Source: Erwinia sp039023475 (GTDB lineage: Bacteria; Pseudomonadota; Gammaproteobacteria; Enterobacterales; Enterobacteriaceae). Taken from it: a DNA stretch of 64,000 nucleotides. The stretch spans positions 582,111-646,110 of the forward strand of contig NZ_JBCHVB010000002.1 in assembly GCF_039023475.1 (NCBI RefSeq), read 5' to 3'. The notes under the pieces are model-generated. The model saw only the letters and a program-made list of their open reading frames with translations, had not been told where the DNA came from and searched no databases. The translations under genes were made by a program, and so were the position numbers. Positions 34,551 through 45,155 of this stretch are shown in pieces (position 1 is the stretch's first letter; each line of letters begins with the position of its first letter).

Positions 34551-35732
34551 ATGAAGCTAAATGCCCGTCAAATCGACTCTGCTAAGCCGAAAGAGAAAGC
34601 CTATAAACTGGCTGATGGAGCTGGCTTGTATCTCGAAATTTTCCCCAGCGGTAGCAAAAGCTGGCGATTAAAGTACCGCTTTGCAGGGAAAGAAAAGCGC
34701 GTGGTATTCGGGCTTTATCCCGCCATATCTCTTGCCGAGGCGAGGGGTAAGCGCGAAGAGGCCAAAAAGATACTGGCAGCGGGAGGAGATCCCGGACTAG
34801 CCAAACAAGAAGCCAAGCAGGCCAAAATCCTCGCCATCAACAACAGTTTTGAATCACTGGCGCAGGAGTGGCACGAACATAAGCGGCCCAATTGGTCCCA
34901 GGGCTATGCTGACGACATCCTTGAATATTTACGCAAAGATGTTTTCCCCGCGCTGGGCAAACGACCTATTGCAGAGATTAAAGTGGCTGAAATGTTAGCC
35001 GTGCTGCGTAAGATGGAGCAGCGCGGCGTGCTGGATAAGTTAAAGAAAACGCGGCAGGCGTGCCGGCAGATATTTACCTATGCCATCATCACCGGCAGGG
35101 CAGAGCATAATCCTGTGACCGATCTCGCGGGGGCATTGAGAGCACCCAAGCAAAAGCATTTCCCGCATCTACTAAGTCATGAAATCGGTGGTTTCTTGCG
35201 TGCGTTAAGTGGCTACAGCGGCAGCCGCATCACACATCACGCAACACACTTGCTTATGCTCACTGGGACTCGAACCATCGAATTACGTGCCGCTGAGTGG
35301 CGTGAGTTCGATTTGAAGAAGGGAACTTGGCAGATTCCCGCTGAACGGATGAAGATGAGGCGTCCACATGTTGTTCCTCTTTCAAGTCAGGCTCTTTCGC
35401 TGCTTGAAGAAATGCATGAGCTTAGCGGTCGAGGTAAATTTGTGTTTCCAGGCCGAAATCATGCAGGTAAGCCCATGAGCGAGGCGAGCATTAACCAAGT
35501 GATCAAACGTGTTGGATTCGATGGGAAAGCGACAGGGCACGGCTTCCGACACACAATGAGCACCATATTGCATGAGCAGGGCTACAACACGGCTTGGATC
35601 GAGACTCAACTGGCGCATGCGGATAAAAATACCATTCGCGGGACTTACAACCATGCTCAGTACCTCGATGGACGGCGTGAAATGCTTCAATGGTATGCCG
35701 ATTATCTCGGTACGCTGCATGACAATGCTTGA
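34551..35732 (+). CDS. int: Tyrosine integrase (P4-type)
   Basis: A 393-residue recombinase. The N-terminal DUF4102-type arm-binding domain (residues 1-90, LADGAGLYLEIFPSGSKSW) is followed by a core-binding domain and the catalytic domain. Catalytic residues are Arg241 in TGTRTIELR, His330-x-x-Arg333 in HGFRHT, His356 in LAHADKN and the nucleophile Tyr366 in RGTYNHA. It lies 165 bases inside attL, transcribed away from the tRNA. No clear ribosome site precedes the ATG. It presumably carries out insertion and excision at the tRNA-Arg 3' end. Confidence 0.95.
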   Translation: MKLNARQIDSAKPKEKAYKLADGAGLYLEIFPSGSKSWRLKYRFAGKEKRVVFGLYPAISLAEARGKREEAKKILAAGGDPGLAKQEAKQAKILAINNSFESLAQEWHEHKRPNWSQGYADDILEYLRKDVFPALGKRPIAEIKVAEMLAVLRKMEQRGVLDKLKKTRQACRQIFTYAIITGRAEHNPVTDLAGALRAPKQKHFPHLLSHEIGGFLRALSGYSGSRITHHATHLLMLTGTRTIELRAAEWREFDLKKGTWQIPAERMKMRRPHVVPLSSQALSLLEEMHELSGRGKFVFPGRNHAGKPMSEASINQVIKRVGFDGKATGHGFRHTMSTILHEQGYNTAWIETQLAHADKNTIRGTYNHAQYLDGRREMLQWYADYLGTLHDNA

Positions 35733-35751
35733 TAGCAATGAGGAATACGGC

Positions 35752-36000
35752 ATGACAGCACCTAAAGTGACTATCTACTTCTCAGATGAATTTATGCATG
35801 TGCAGCTAGAGGGGAAAGAGCAATTGGACATCCCATTGCAAAATTTCCCAAGATTGCTGCTCGGTACACCTGAGCAGCGGAATCAGTGGGAGCTATCTGG
35901 ATTGGGGCCGGGGATTCATTGGGGGGAGCTGGACGAAGATATTTATGTTCCTTCTCTGTATGAGGGAAGGGATAGGGATCAAAAGAATGGAAGCAATTAG
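35752..36000 (+). CDS. DUF2442-family small protein
   Basis: An 82-residue protein matching the DUF2442 pattern: KVTIYFSDEFMHVQLEG near the start and HWGELDEDIYVPSLYEG near the end. The ATG at 35752 has GAGGA eight bases upstream; an in-frame ATG at 35725 overlaps the integrase gene. DUF2442 proteins are often paired with DUF4160 proteins in toxin-antitoxin-like modules, but no partner is visible here. Function unknown. Confidence 0.75.
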   Translation: MTAPKVTIYFSDEFMHVQLEGKEQLDIPLQNFPRLLLGTPEQRNQWELSGLGPGIHWGELDEDIYVPSLYEGRDRDQKNGSN

Positions 36001-36124
36001 AACCCAAGGTCAATTATCGGATTCTCTTTGCTGCTTACGCTATAAAGTATCGCTTGGTTCCATATTTAAGAGTGCGTTGCTGTAAAATTGCTTAAATAAC
36101 ATAAACTTAAAGAATTATGACAGG

Positions 36125-37683
36125 ATGAAAATGACAAGCCTCCAACAACGAGCAGAATTACACCGTCAAATCTGGGCAATTGCCAACAATGTTCGCGGAT
36201 CGGTGGATGGATGGGATTTCAAACAATATGTACTTGGCGCACTTTTCTATCGTTTTATCAGCGAAAACTTTTCCAGTTACATCGAAGCCGGTGATGACAG
36301 TGTTAACTATGCCTCGCTGGATGACAGCATCATTACCGATGACATCAAAGACGATGCCATCAAAACTAAAGGCTATTTTATTTATCCGAGCCAGCTGTTC
36401 TGCAATGTGGCCGAGAAAGCGAACAATAACGACAGATTGAATGCTGATTTGAACAGCATATTCGTCGCCATCGAAAGCTCAGCCTATGGCTATCCTTCTG
36501 AGGCCGACATCAAAGGCCTGTTTGCTGACTTTGACACCACTAGTAACCGCTTGGGTAACACCGTTAAAGATAAAAACAGCCGCCTCGCTGCCGTGCTGAA
36601 AGGCGTTGAAGGCTTAAAGCTGGGTAACTTTGATGCGCACCAGATTGACCTGTTCGGGGATGCCTACGAGTTCCTGATTTCCAACTACGCAGCGAATGCC
36701 GGGAAGTCAGGCGGTGAGTTCTTTACGCCACAGCATGTATCTAAACTGATTGCCCAACTGGCAATGCATGGTCAGACCCACGTTAACAAAATTTATGACC
36801 CAGCAGCAGGCTCTGGCTCACTACTATTACAGGCGAAAAAGCACTTTGATAATCATATCATCGAAGAAGGCTTTTTCGGGCAGGAGATTAACCATACGAC
36901 GTTTAACCTTGCGCGTATGAACATGTTTCTGCACAACATCAACTACGACAAATTTGATATCAAACTGGGGAATACGCTGACTGAGCCGCATTTCGGCGAT
37001 GAGAAACCCTTTGATGCAATTGTCTCCAACCCGCCTTACTCGGTGAAATGGATTGGTAGCGACGACCCGACGCTGATTAACGATGAGCGCTTTGCTCCGG
37101 CAGGTGTACTGGCTCCGAAATCAAAAGCCGATTTTGCTTTTGTGCTGCATGCGCTGAATTATCTTTCTCCCAAAGGCCGCGCAGCAATTGTCTGTTTCCC
37201 AGGGATTTTCTACCGTGGCGGTGCTGAGCAAAAAATCCGTCAGTATCTGGTCGATAACAACTATGTTGAGACGGTGATTTCACTCGCGCCAAATCTGTTT
37301 TTCGGCACCACCATTGCCGTTAACATTCTGGTGCTGTCAAAGCATAAAACCGATACCAGCGTGCAGTTTATTGACGCCAGCGGGCTGTTTAAGAAAGAAA
37401 CTAATAATAACATCCTGACGGATGCGCATATTCAGCAGATTATGCAGGTGTTTGACAGCAAAGCAGATATCGAACACTTGGCGAAGTCCGTGCCGTTTGA
37501 GGCAGTGTTTGCCAATGACTATAACCTGTCTATCAGCAGCTATGTGGAAGCCAAAGACACCCGTGAAATAGTGGATATCACCGAGCTGAATGCCGAACTG
37601 AAAATCACGGTCGGCAAGATTGACCAGTTGCGCAACGACATTGATGCGATTGTGGCAGAAATAGAAAGCAGCGAGGCGCAGGC

Positions 37684-37687
<4 letters not shown>
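36125..37687 (+). CDS. hsdM: HsdM, type IC restriction-modification DNA methyltransferase subunit
   Basis: A 520-residue adenine-N6 methyltransferase subunit. The N-terminal helical domain (1-150) precedes the catalytic domain with the SAM-binding DPAAGSGSLLL (motif I) and NPPYSVKW (motif IV). Length and nearly all of the sequence agree with the EcoR124 HsdM that I recall. The ATG at 36125 matches that protein; an ATG at 36131 is better spaced from the CAGGA site. The gene is coupled to hsdS (ATGA overlap). M2S methylates the host; with HsdR the complex cleaves unmodified DNA. Confidence 0.95.
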
Positions 37688-38970
<1,283 letters not shown>

Positions 38971-39092
38971 CAGTCATGCTATAACTAACCGGTCAGCGTT
39001 TGCTGGCCGTGCCATACATAAGCAAATTCATCGGCTGGTAGCTTTTACTTTATCTGCTGCCGGTCTTTGCCATACAGCACACAGGATGCGCG

Positions 39093-42000
39093 ATGACTCA
39101 ACAGACTCACACCATTGCTGAATCGAATAAATTCATTGTCCTCGATAAGTACTCTAAAGCATGGGAGACAGGTGATAACTACCAGAGTGAATCGGATCTG
39201 GAGCGTGAACTGATTCAGGACCTGTGCAATCAGGGATATGAATTTGTTTCCTTCACCACTCAGCCGCTGATGCTGGCGAATATCCGCACGCAGCTTCAGG
39301 CGCTTAACGGCGTGGTATTTAATGACAGTGAATGGCGACGGTTCTGTGAGAGCTATCTGGACAGCCCGGGCGACACCAGCCTGGATAAGACCCGTAAAAT
39401 TCATATCGATTACATCTGCGACTTCACCTTTGATAATGGCCAGCTTGAAAACATTTACCTGATTGATAGAAAGAATCTGGTCCGCAACAAGGTACAGGTT
39501 ATCCAGCAGTTTGAGCAGACCGGCTCACGCGCAAACCGCTATGACGTCACCATCCTGGTCAATGGTCTGCCATTGGTTCAGGTTGAGCTGAAAAAACGTG
39601 GCGTGGCGATTCGGGAGGCCTTTAACCAGATACACCGTTACAGCAAAGAGAGCTTTAACAGCGATAACTCCCTTTTCAGGTATCTTCAGCTGTTTGTGAT
39701 TTCTAACGGCACCGATACCCGCTACTTTGCCAACACCACTAAACGGGATAAAAACAGTTTTGACTTCACCATGAACTGGGCGAAGTCCGATAACACGCTA
39801 ATTAAAGACCTTAAGGACTTTACTGCCACTTTCTTTCAGAAGCATACCTTACTGCATATTTTGTTTAACTACAGCGTGTTTGACAGCAGCCAGACGCTGC
39901 TGGTGATGCGTCCCTATCAGATTGCTGCCACTGAACGCATTCTGTGGAAAATTAATAGCTCCTTTAAATCAAAAGACTGGTCAAAACCTGAGAGCGGCGG
40001 CTTTATATGGCATACCACCGGCTCGGGTAAAACCCTTACCAGCTTCAAGGCTGCAAGGCTTGCTACTGAACTAGAGTTCATCGATAAAGTTTTCTTTGTG
40101 GTTGATCGCAAGGACCTCGATTATCAGACCATGAAGGAGTACCAGCGCTTTTCACCGGACAGCGTCAATGGCTCAGATAACACCGCCGGCCTGAAGCGTA
40201 ATCTGGAGAAGGATGATAATAAAATCATCGTCACCACCATTCAGAAGCTCAATAACCTGATGAAGGGAGAGGCAGATTTACCGGTATACCGGCAGCAGGT
40301 GGTGTTTATCTTTGATGAGTGCCACCGCAGCCAGTTTGGTGAGGCTCAGAAGAACCTGAACAAAAAATTCACCCGCTTTTATCAGTTCGGCTTTACCGGC
40401 ACGCCGATTTTCCCGCAGAACGCTCTGGGGGCAGAAACCACGGCCAGCGTGTTCGGTCGCGAGTTGCACTCTTATGTAATCACTGATGCCATCCGGGATG
40501 AAAAAGTGCTGAAATTTAAGGTGGACTACAATGATGTCCGCCCGCAGTTCAAGGCAATGGAAACGGAAACCGATGACAAAAAACTCAGCGCAGCGGAAAA
40601 CCAACAGGCCTTTTTGCACCCGCGCCGCATTGATGAAATCACCCGCTATATCTTGACGCATTTTCGTCAGAAGACCCATCGTGCTTTCCCGGGGGCGAAA
40701 GGCTTTAATGCCATGTTCGCAGTGAGCAGTGTCGATGCTGCCAAGGCCTATTATGAAGCCTTTAAGTCTCAACAGCAGGAAGCATCAGCGGCCTCAGAAA
40801 CTTATAAACCGCTGAGAGTAGCTACCATATACTCCTTTGCTGCCAACGAAGAGCAGAACGCTATCGGCGATATCACCGATGAGAGCTTTGATGTCAGCGC
40901 GATGAACAGCAGCGCCAAAGAGTACCTGGATGCGGCGATTGATGACTACAACGACTACTTTAAAACCAACTTCAGCACTGACAGTAATGGCTTTCAGAAC
41001 TACTACCGGGATTTAGCCCAGCGCGTGAAAAATCAGGATATCGACCTGCTGATTGTTGTCGGGATGTTCCTGACCGGCTTCGACGCCCCGACGCTGAACA
41101 CCCTGTTTGTTGATAAAAACCTGCGCTATCACGGGCTGATGCAGGCGTTTTCACGCACCAACCGTATCTACGATGCGACCAAAACGTTCGGCAATATTGT
41201 GACTTTCCGTAATCTGGAGCGTGCAACGATTGATGCCATCACGCTGTTTGGCGACAAAAATACGAAAAACGTGGTGCTGGAAAAAAGCTACAAAGAGTAC
41301 ATGGAGGGCTTTACCGATATCGTCACCGGTGAGGCGAAGCGTGGCTTTATGGACATCGTCACTACACTGGAACACCGTTTTCCTGATCCGGCTGACATTG
41401 AAAGCGAGAAAGAGAAAAAAGCCTTTGTGAAGCTGTTTGGTGAATATCTGCGGGCGGAGAACATCCTGCAAAACTATGATGAATTTGCCACGCTGAAAGC
41501 GCTGCAAACAGCCGATATCAGTAACCCGAAAGCCGTCGAGGCGTTCAAGGCCGCGCATTATCTGGATGATGATAAGTTCGCAGAACTTCAGACTATCCGC
41601 CTGCCAGCCGAGCGGAAGGTGCAGGATTATCGCTCGGTGTACAACGATATCCGTGACTGGCAGCGCAAAGAAAAAGCAGCCGATGACAAAGATAAATCAA
41701 CCATCAACTGGGAAGACGTGGTGTTTGAGATCGACCTGCTGAAGTCGCAGGAAATCAATCTGGACTACATTCTCGGCCTAATATTTGAACGTAACAAGCA
41801 GAGTAAAAACAAAGCAGGCCTGACCCAAGAAGTTAGACGCCTGATACGCTCCAGTCTGGGTAACCGTGCCAAAGAAGGGCTGGTCGTTGACTTTATTCAG
41901 CAGACGAATCTTGATGAATTGCCGGATAAGGCTGGAATTATTGATGCATTCTTCACCTTCGCTCAACGTGAGCAGCAGCGTGAGGCGGAAGAGTTGATTA

Positions 42001-42209
42001 AGACAGAAAATCTTAACGAAGAAGCCGCAAGGCGCTATATCCGTACATCCCTGAAACGTGAGTACGCGACGGAAAATGGCACCGAACTTAATGAGGCACT
42101 GCCAAAATTAAGCCCACTGAATCCGCAATACAAAACCAAAAAACAGACTGTATTTCAAAAAATAGTATCATTTATTGAGAAGTTTAAAGGCGTAGGTGGT
42201 CAGATCTAA
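39093..42209 (+). CDS. hsdR: HsdR, type IC restriction endonuclease/translocase subunit
   Basis: A 1038-residue motor and nuclease, exactly the length I recall for EcoR124 HsdR. The nuclease site is Asp151, Glu165, Lys167 (RYDVTIL; VQVELKK). The helicase core carries Walker A TTGSGKTL, the DECH box FDECHRSQ, TGTPIFP and the later motifs GMFLTGFDAPTL and QAFSRTNR. A C-terminal region contacts the methylase. It lies 122 bases after hsdS, a gap too small for a prrC-type anticodon nuclease, so it may have its own promoter. It appears intact. Confidence 0.96.
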   Translation: MTQQTHTIAESNKFIVLDKYSKAWETGDNYQSESDLERELIQDLCNQGYEFVSFTTQPLMLANIRTQLQALNGVVFNDSEWRRFCESYLDSPGDTSLDKTRKIHIDYICDFTFDNGQLENIYLIDRKNLVRNKVQVIQQFEQTGSRANRYDVTILVNGLPLVQVELKKRGVAIREAFNQIHRYSKESFNSDNSLFRYLQLFVISNGTDTRYFANTTKRDKNSFDFTMNWAKSDNTLIKDLKDFTATFFQKHTLLHILFNYSVFDSSQTLLVMRPYQIAATERILWKINSSFKSKDWSKPESGGFIWHTTGSGKTLTSFKAARLATELEFIDKVFFVVDRKDLDYQTMKEYQRFSPDSVNGSDNTAGLKRNLEKDDNKIIVTTIQKLNNLMKGEADLPVYRQQVVFIFDECHRSQFGEAQKNLNKKFTRFYQFGFTGTPIFPQNALGAETTASVFGRELHSYVITDAIRDEKVLKFKVDYNDVRPQFKAMETETDDKKLSAAENQQAFLHPRRIDEITRYILTHFRQKTHRAFPGAKGFNAMFAVSSVDAAKAYYEAFKSQQQEASAASETYKPLRVATIYSFAANEEQNAIGDITDESFDVSAMNSSAKEYLDAAIDDYNDYFKTNFSTDSNGFQNYYRDLAQRVKNQDIDLLIVVGMFLTGFDAPTLNTLFVDKNLRYHGLMQAFSRTNRIYDATKTFGNIVTFRNLERATIDAITLFGDKNTKNVVLEKSYKEYMEGFTDIVTGEAKRGFMDIVTTLEHRFPDPADIESEKEKKAFVKLFGEYLRAENILQNYDEFATLKALQTADISNPKAVEAFKAAHYLDDDKFAELQTIRLPAERKVQDYRSVYNDIRDWQRKEKAADDKDKSTINWEDVVFEIDLLKSQEINLDYILGLIFERNKQSKNKAGLTQEVRRLIRSSLGNRAKEGLVVDFIQQTNLDELPDKAGIIDAFFTFAQREQQREAEELIKTENLNEEAARRYIRTSLKREYATENGTELNEALPKLSPLNPQYKTKKQTVFQKIVSFIEKFKGVGGQI

Positions 42210-42250
42210 AAATTGTTAAAAAGGGGAGGCCATCAAGGATGGTATGACTC

Positions 42251-42450
42251 CCCCATTTATTCCCCCGCTTAGAAGGTTTAAGAGATTAGCTGATTAATTA
42301 CTGCGGAATGAATGTAACCTATTGATACTTTAAGTTTTGGTTCGATTCCCCCACTTGATGCGCATATAAGGCATTGAAGTGGGGGAATCATTATCAAATG
42401 CACATTGCATTATTTCTTCCCCCACATAATCCCCATTTATTCCCCCGCTT
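42251..42450 (+). repeat. 20-bp direct repeat flanking the hsdR/primase junction
   Basis: CCCCATTTATTCCCCCGCTT occurs at 42251-42270 and again at 42431-42450, 180 bases apart. The right copy spans the stop codon of the primase gene. The left copy thus duplicates the end of that gene next to hsdR. It may be the scar by which the restriction module was joined to the replication module. Confidence 0.8.
42344..42389. terminator. 13-bp perfect inverted repeat between hsdR and primase genes
   Basis: GATTCCCCCACTT and AAGTGGGGGAATC form a perfect 13-bp stem around a 20-base loop. It lies between convergent hsdR and primase genes and can act as a two-way terminator. The left arm begins GGTTCGATTCCCCCA, which resembles a tRNA T-arm and may be an old attachment-site fragment. 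Confidence 0.55.
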
Positions 42451-44455
42451 TAAATTCCTGAGAAACCGGCCTGATATGATCACCGTCACAAATGACACGG
42501 CCTTCCTTTTCCAGCTTATCCAGCCAACGAGTGAATTTCTTAGAGACATCGAATCCCATCGCTCGCATGTCATCTCTAACTAGCGCACGAGTACAGGCAT
42601 CACCGTTGGCGGTTCGGGAGCGAATGGCTTGCCAAAGGGCAACGTGATTGTCAGTCAGACGTGAAATGCCGGTTAGCTCGGGATCGGTGTCATCCATGAC
42701 AGGTCGTCCCTCATCATTCAAAACTAGCGAGGAAATCTGGTCACCATCATTATCGATGTAGAGATCTACCGGCACCAAGTCATAAGCCTGCCGTGGTGGC
42801 TCCTCGGCATCCTTCATTTTGGTACAGCTAAGAATCAGCGCTCCGCCTTCACCTTCGCGGCGGACGTTAAATTCAACATCAAGGGCAGCACGGAATGCAC
42901 TGGAACCTCGCGCACCTTTGTCCTGATCTTTACCGGAGTGATGAATGACTAAGACTGTAGCCTCAGTAGCTGCCTTGATAACATCACAACCCTGAATAAA
43001 TGCACCCATATCTTTGGCAGCATTCTCATCTGAGCCACCAAAGCAGCGGGCGAGAGTATCTAAAATAATCAATCTAACAGGCATGCCTGAAGCTGCTTTA
43101 ACATCATTGGCGGCCCTGATGACTTGTTGCACGCTTTCGGAACTGGCAGGAAAAATGGGGCAGTCGATGCGATAGAGTGTATCGATTGGCGAGCCGTTAT
43201 TGAGAGTTTCTTCCCAGGCACGAATTCGGCGTGGAACCCCAATTCCTCCTTCACCAACGACATAGATTACTGCACCTTGCGTAACAGGCCTGCCTGCCCA
43301 AGGCTTGCCTGTTGCAATATGACATCCCCAAGAGACCGCCAGAAAGGACTTATAAGATCCACTTGCACCATATGCGCTGGTTACTGATGCGCTAGGGAGA
43401 TACCCCTTGATAAGGTAATCCTGCCGGGTATCAAAACCATCAGAGCCTTTGCGCAAAGGGAGGGAGGTGCTGAGGTCTGGCTTACGTTCTTGAATGCGCG
43501 AGATTGATGAGAGCTGTGAGTCTGGCTTGTACATTCGCAGATGAAATGCTTCGTTAACCGCCGCCTCGTCATGAATTTGGCGGTAATCATCCCAATCGCT
43601 AACATTTTGATCAGGGGGTAACGAAACCCAGCCATTCACGGTTACTGCCGCTTTTTCTGCTTGTACTAAACCAACGTTATTAGCCTCAATTGAATCATTT
43701 TCAGCAGCCATGATGATGTTGCTATTGGGATATTTATGCCTCGCAGTGACAGCGATATTCAGTAAGTTATTTGCAGACATCGCCGCTAACGCCAAATGAC
43801 CTGTTGCAATGTTTACCGTTAATGCAGTGGCATAGCCTTCCGCGATGATGATGTTTGCTGTATTACTCGAATCGCCAACCTTGATGAATCCACCATTTTG
43901 ACGAGTACCTGGCAAGTATCGTTTCTCACCGGCCGCGTTGATCAATTGTGCGCTAATCAACGTCCCATCGATATCTTGAATTGGTAGGACAATTGAGTCG
44001 TTATCAAAACTGACCCCGCCTATTGTTAGTGCTTTCTGAATGCTGAGCATTTGAACAGATGCGGATAACCCTTTGTTTTTCAGGTACGGGCTTGTAGCAA
44101 GGCGCGATGAGTTAAGCAGTCTCATTGCTTCAATTGATGCACAGGGCTTTGATACTTTTTCCCTGGCAGGCGCAGTTTGGCAGGGCAGACTGAGTTCTGA
44201 AATGAGTTTTGTCGCCTGCAGTGGGTTGCACTTTTTTACCTTAGCAATCAGATCCAAACCATCGCCATTTCCACATTGATTGCAGAACCATGTACCACGG
44301 CCATCTTTATCATCAAAGCGAAAGCGGTCTGTTCCTCCGCAGCATGGGCAAGGACCATGTTTGTTCAGGCCGGGTAAGTCGATACCTAATTGAAGAAGGA
44401 TTTCCTCCCAACGATGACGAGATGCGGAAATGGTTTCAGTTACGCAATTAGTCAT
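42437..44455 (-). CDS. Satellite-type primase-helicase (TOPRIM and RepA-like ATPase)
   Basis: A 672-residue replication protein. It has a zinc finger (Cys36, Cys39, Cys58, Cys61 in CPCCGGTDRF and WFCNQCG). A TOPRIM primase domain (about 200-285, IIIAEGYATALT; AAENDS) follows. Then comes a RecA/RepA-type hexameric helicase domain with Walker A GASGSYKS (about 363-370) and Walker B LIILDTLARCFGG. A winged C-terminal segment (about 600-672) may bind the origin. It corresponds in position and role to P4 alpha, though the helicase part is of the RepA type. It lets the element replicate on its own. Confidence 0.88.
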   Translation of the reverse strand: MTNCVTETISASRHRWEEILLQLGIDLPGLNKHGPCPCCGGTDRFRFDDKDGRGTWFCNQCGNGDGLDLIAKVKKCNPLQATKLISELSLPCQTAPAREKVSKPCASIEAMRLLNSSRLATSPYLKNKGLSASVQMLSIQKALTIGGVSFDNDSIVLPIQDIDGTLISAQLINAAGEKRYLPGTRQNGGFIKVGDSSNTANIIIAEGYATALTVNIATGHLALAAMSANNLLNIAVTARHKYPNSNIIMAAENDSIEANNVGLVQAEKAAVTVNGWVSLPPDQNVSDWDDYRQIHDEAAVNEAFHLRMYKPDSQLSSISRIQERKPDLSTSLPLRKGSDGFDTRQDYLIKGYLPSASVTSAYGASGSYKSFLAVSWGCHIATGKPWAGRPVTQGAVIYVVGEGGIGVPRRIRAWEETLNNGSPIDTLYRIDCPIFPASSESVQQVIRAANDVKAASGMPVRLIILDTLARCFGGSDENAAKDMGAFIQGCDVIKAATEATVLVIHHSGKDQDKGARGSSAFRAALDVEFNVRREGEGGALILSCTKMKDAEEPPRQAYDLVPVDLYIDNDGDQISSLVLNDEGRPVMDDTDPELTGISRLTDNHVALWQAIRSRTANGDACTRALVRDDMRAMGFDVSKKFTRWLDKLEKEGRVICDGDHIRPVSQEFKAGE

Positions 44456-44958
44456 GGTTTGCCTCCCGCTTTCATCTTTTCATTCAGCACATTAAGGCGC
44501 TCACATAACACATCGGTAAGCAGTTCCTTGGCAAGAGCATTGTCTGATTTGACGATCGTAAAGGCTAACGCACGGCAGTAGTCGAGGATTTCTTTGGCAG
44601 AAAATGGTGTTAGATCAAACATATTGCACCCCCGAAAGAAGAGGGGTGTATTGCGGGTGCAAACAAGGAAGGGTAGTAGCCATAGGGCCGCCTCCAAGAA
44701 GTAGTTGTGTTGACTACCACTAGAGACGCTAACCCCTTGGGTGGTAGCCCAGACGGAGTTAGCGTTACCGGCCTTCTTGGAAACCGGCGCTTCTTGCGAA
44801 GCCCCCGCCTGAGCCACCATTGACAGGCGAGCGCAAGCATTGCCCAAATACTTGGGCATCAAGAAGAATTTCGGAACGCTAATTCCGACTACGGATTTTG
44901 CCGCAGTGCGCGGATTATACTTAAAATCGCCTACCAGGGAAAAAATTGAATTCAACAT
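44452..44958 (-). CDS. Ash-family-like ORF overlapping a structured RNA
   Basis: A 168-codon ORF upstream of the primase gene and overlapping its start by four bases. The segment SMVAQAGASQEAPVSKKAG resembles the phage Ash family found upstream of P4-like primases. The middle part is read through a C4/CI-like RNA structure, so the ORF may be partly a by-product of that RNA. A shorter product starting at ATG 44625 (MFDLTPFSAKEILDYCR, 57 residues, with GGGGGTG five bases upstream) ends with the same coupled stop and is a good alternative gene. Function unknown. Confidence 0.55.
   Translation of the reverse strand: MLNSIFSLVGDFKYNPRTAAKSVVGISVPKFFLMPKYLGNACARLSMVAQAGASQEAPVSKKAGNANSVWATTQGVSVSSGSQHNYFLEAALWLLPFLVCTRNTPLFFRGCNMFDLTPFSAKEILDYCRALAFTIVKSDNALAKELLTDVLCERLNVLNEKMKAGGKP
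44727..44764 (-). ncRNA. C4/P4-CI-like antisense RNA hairpin
   Basis: CGCTAAC (44727-44733) pairs with GTTAGCG (44758-44764), and an inner TGGG/CCCA pair encloses a six-base loop. The nested structure lies in the leader of the primase gene, where phage P4 makes its CI immunity RNA and P1 its C4 RNA. Such RNAs cause early termination and control superinfection. The call is by structure and place; I did not fold or align it. Confidence 0.5.
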
Positions 44959-44960
44959 TA

Positions 44961-45155
44961 CTATGCTCCATCACGTTGGTTGATTTTACTTGAGATCCAT
45001 TCATCAACTTCGCTCTCTACCCATGCCACTGAGCGCGAACCAAGCTTGACGGCTTGAGGAAATTCATTTTTTTTCATTAGCTTGTAAATCCAGGCTCTTT
45101 TGACACCGGTTTTATTCATCACATCGCAAAGTCGGATTAAGGTGAGGGTGCTCAT
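44961..45155 (-). CDS. alpA: AlpA-family transcriptional regulator
   Basis: A 64-residue MerR-like helix-turn-helix protein: LIRLCDVMNKTGVKRAWIYKLM then FPQAVKLGSRSVAWVESEVDEWI, the AlpA pattern. In P4-like and CP4-57-like elements AlpA/Vis controls integrase and excision. Its start overlaps the stop of the upstream recombinase gene by four bases. Confidence 0.92.
   Translation of the reverse strand: MSTLTLIRLCDVMNKTGVKRAWIYKLMKKNEFPQAVKLGSRSVAWVESEVDEWISSKINQRDGA

Noticed and set aside
38971..39092. Possible prrC-type anticodon nuclease between hsdS and hsdR, as in the prr locus
   Set aside because: The gap is only 122 bases; there is no room for such a gene.
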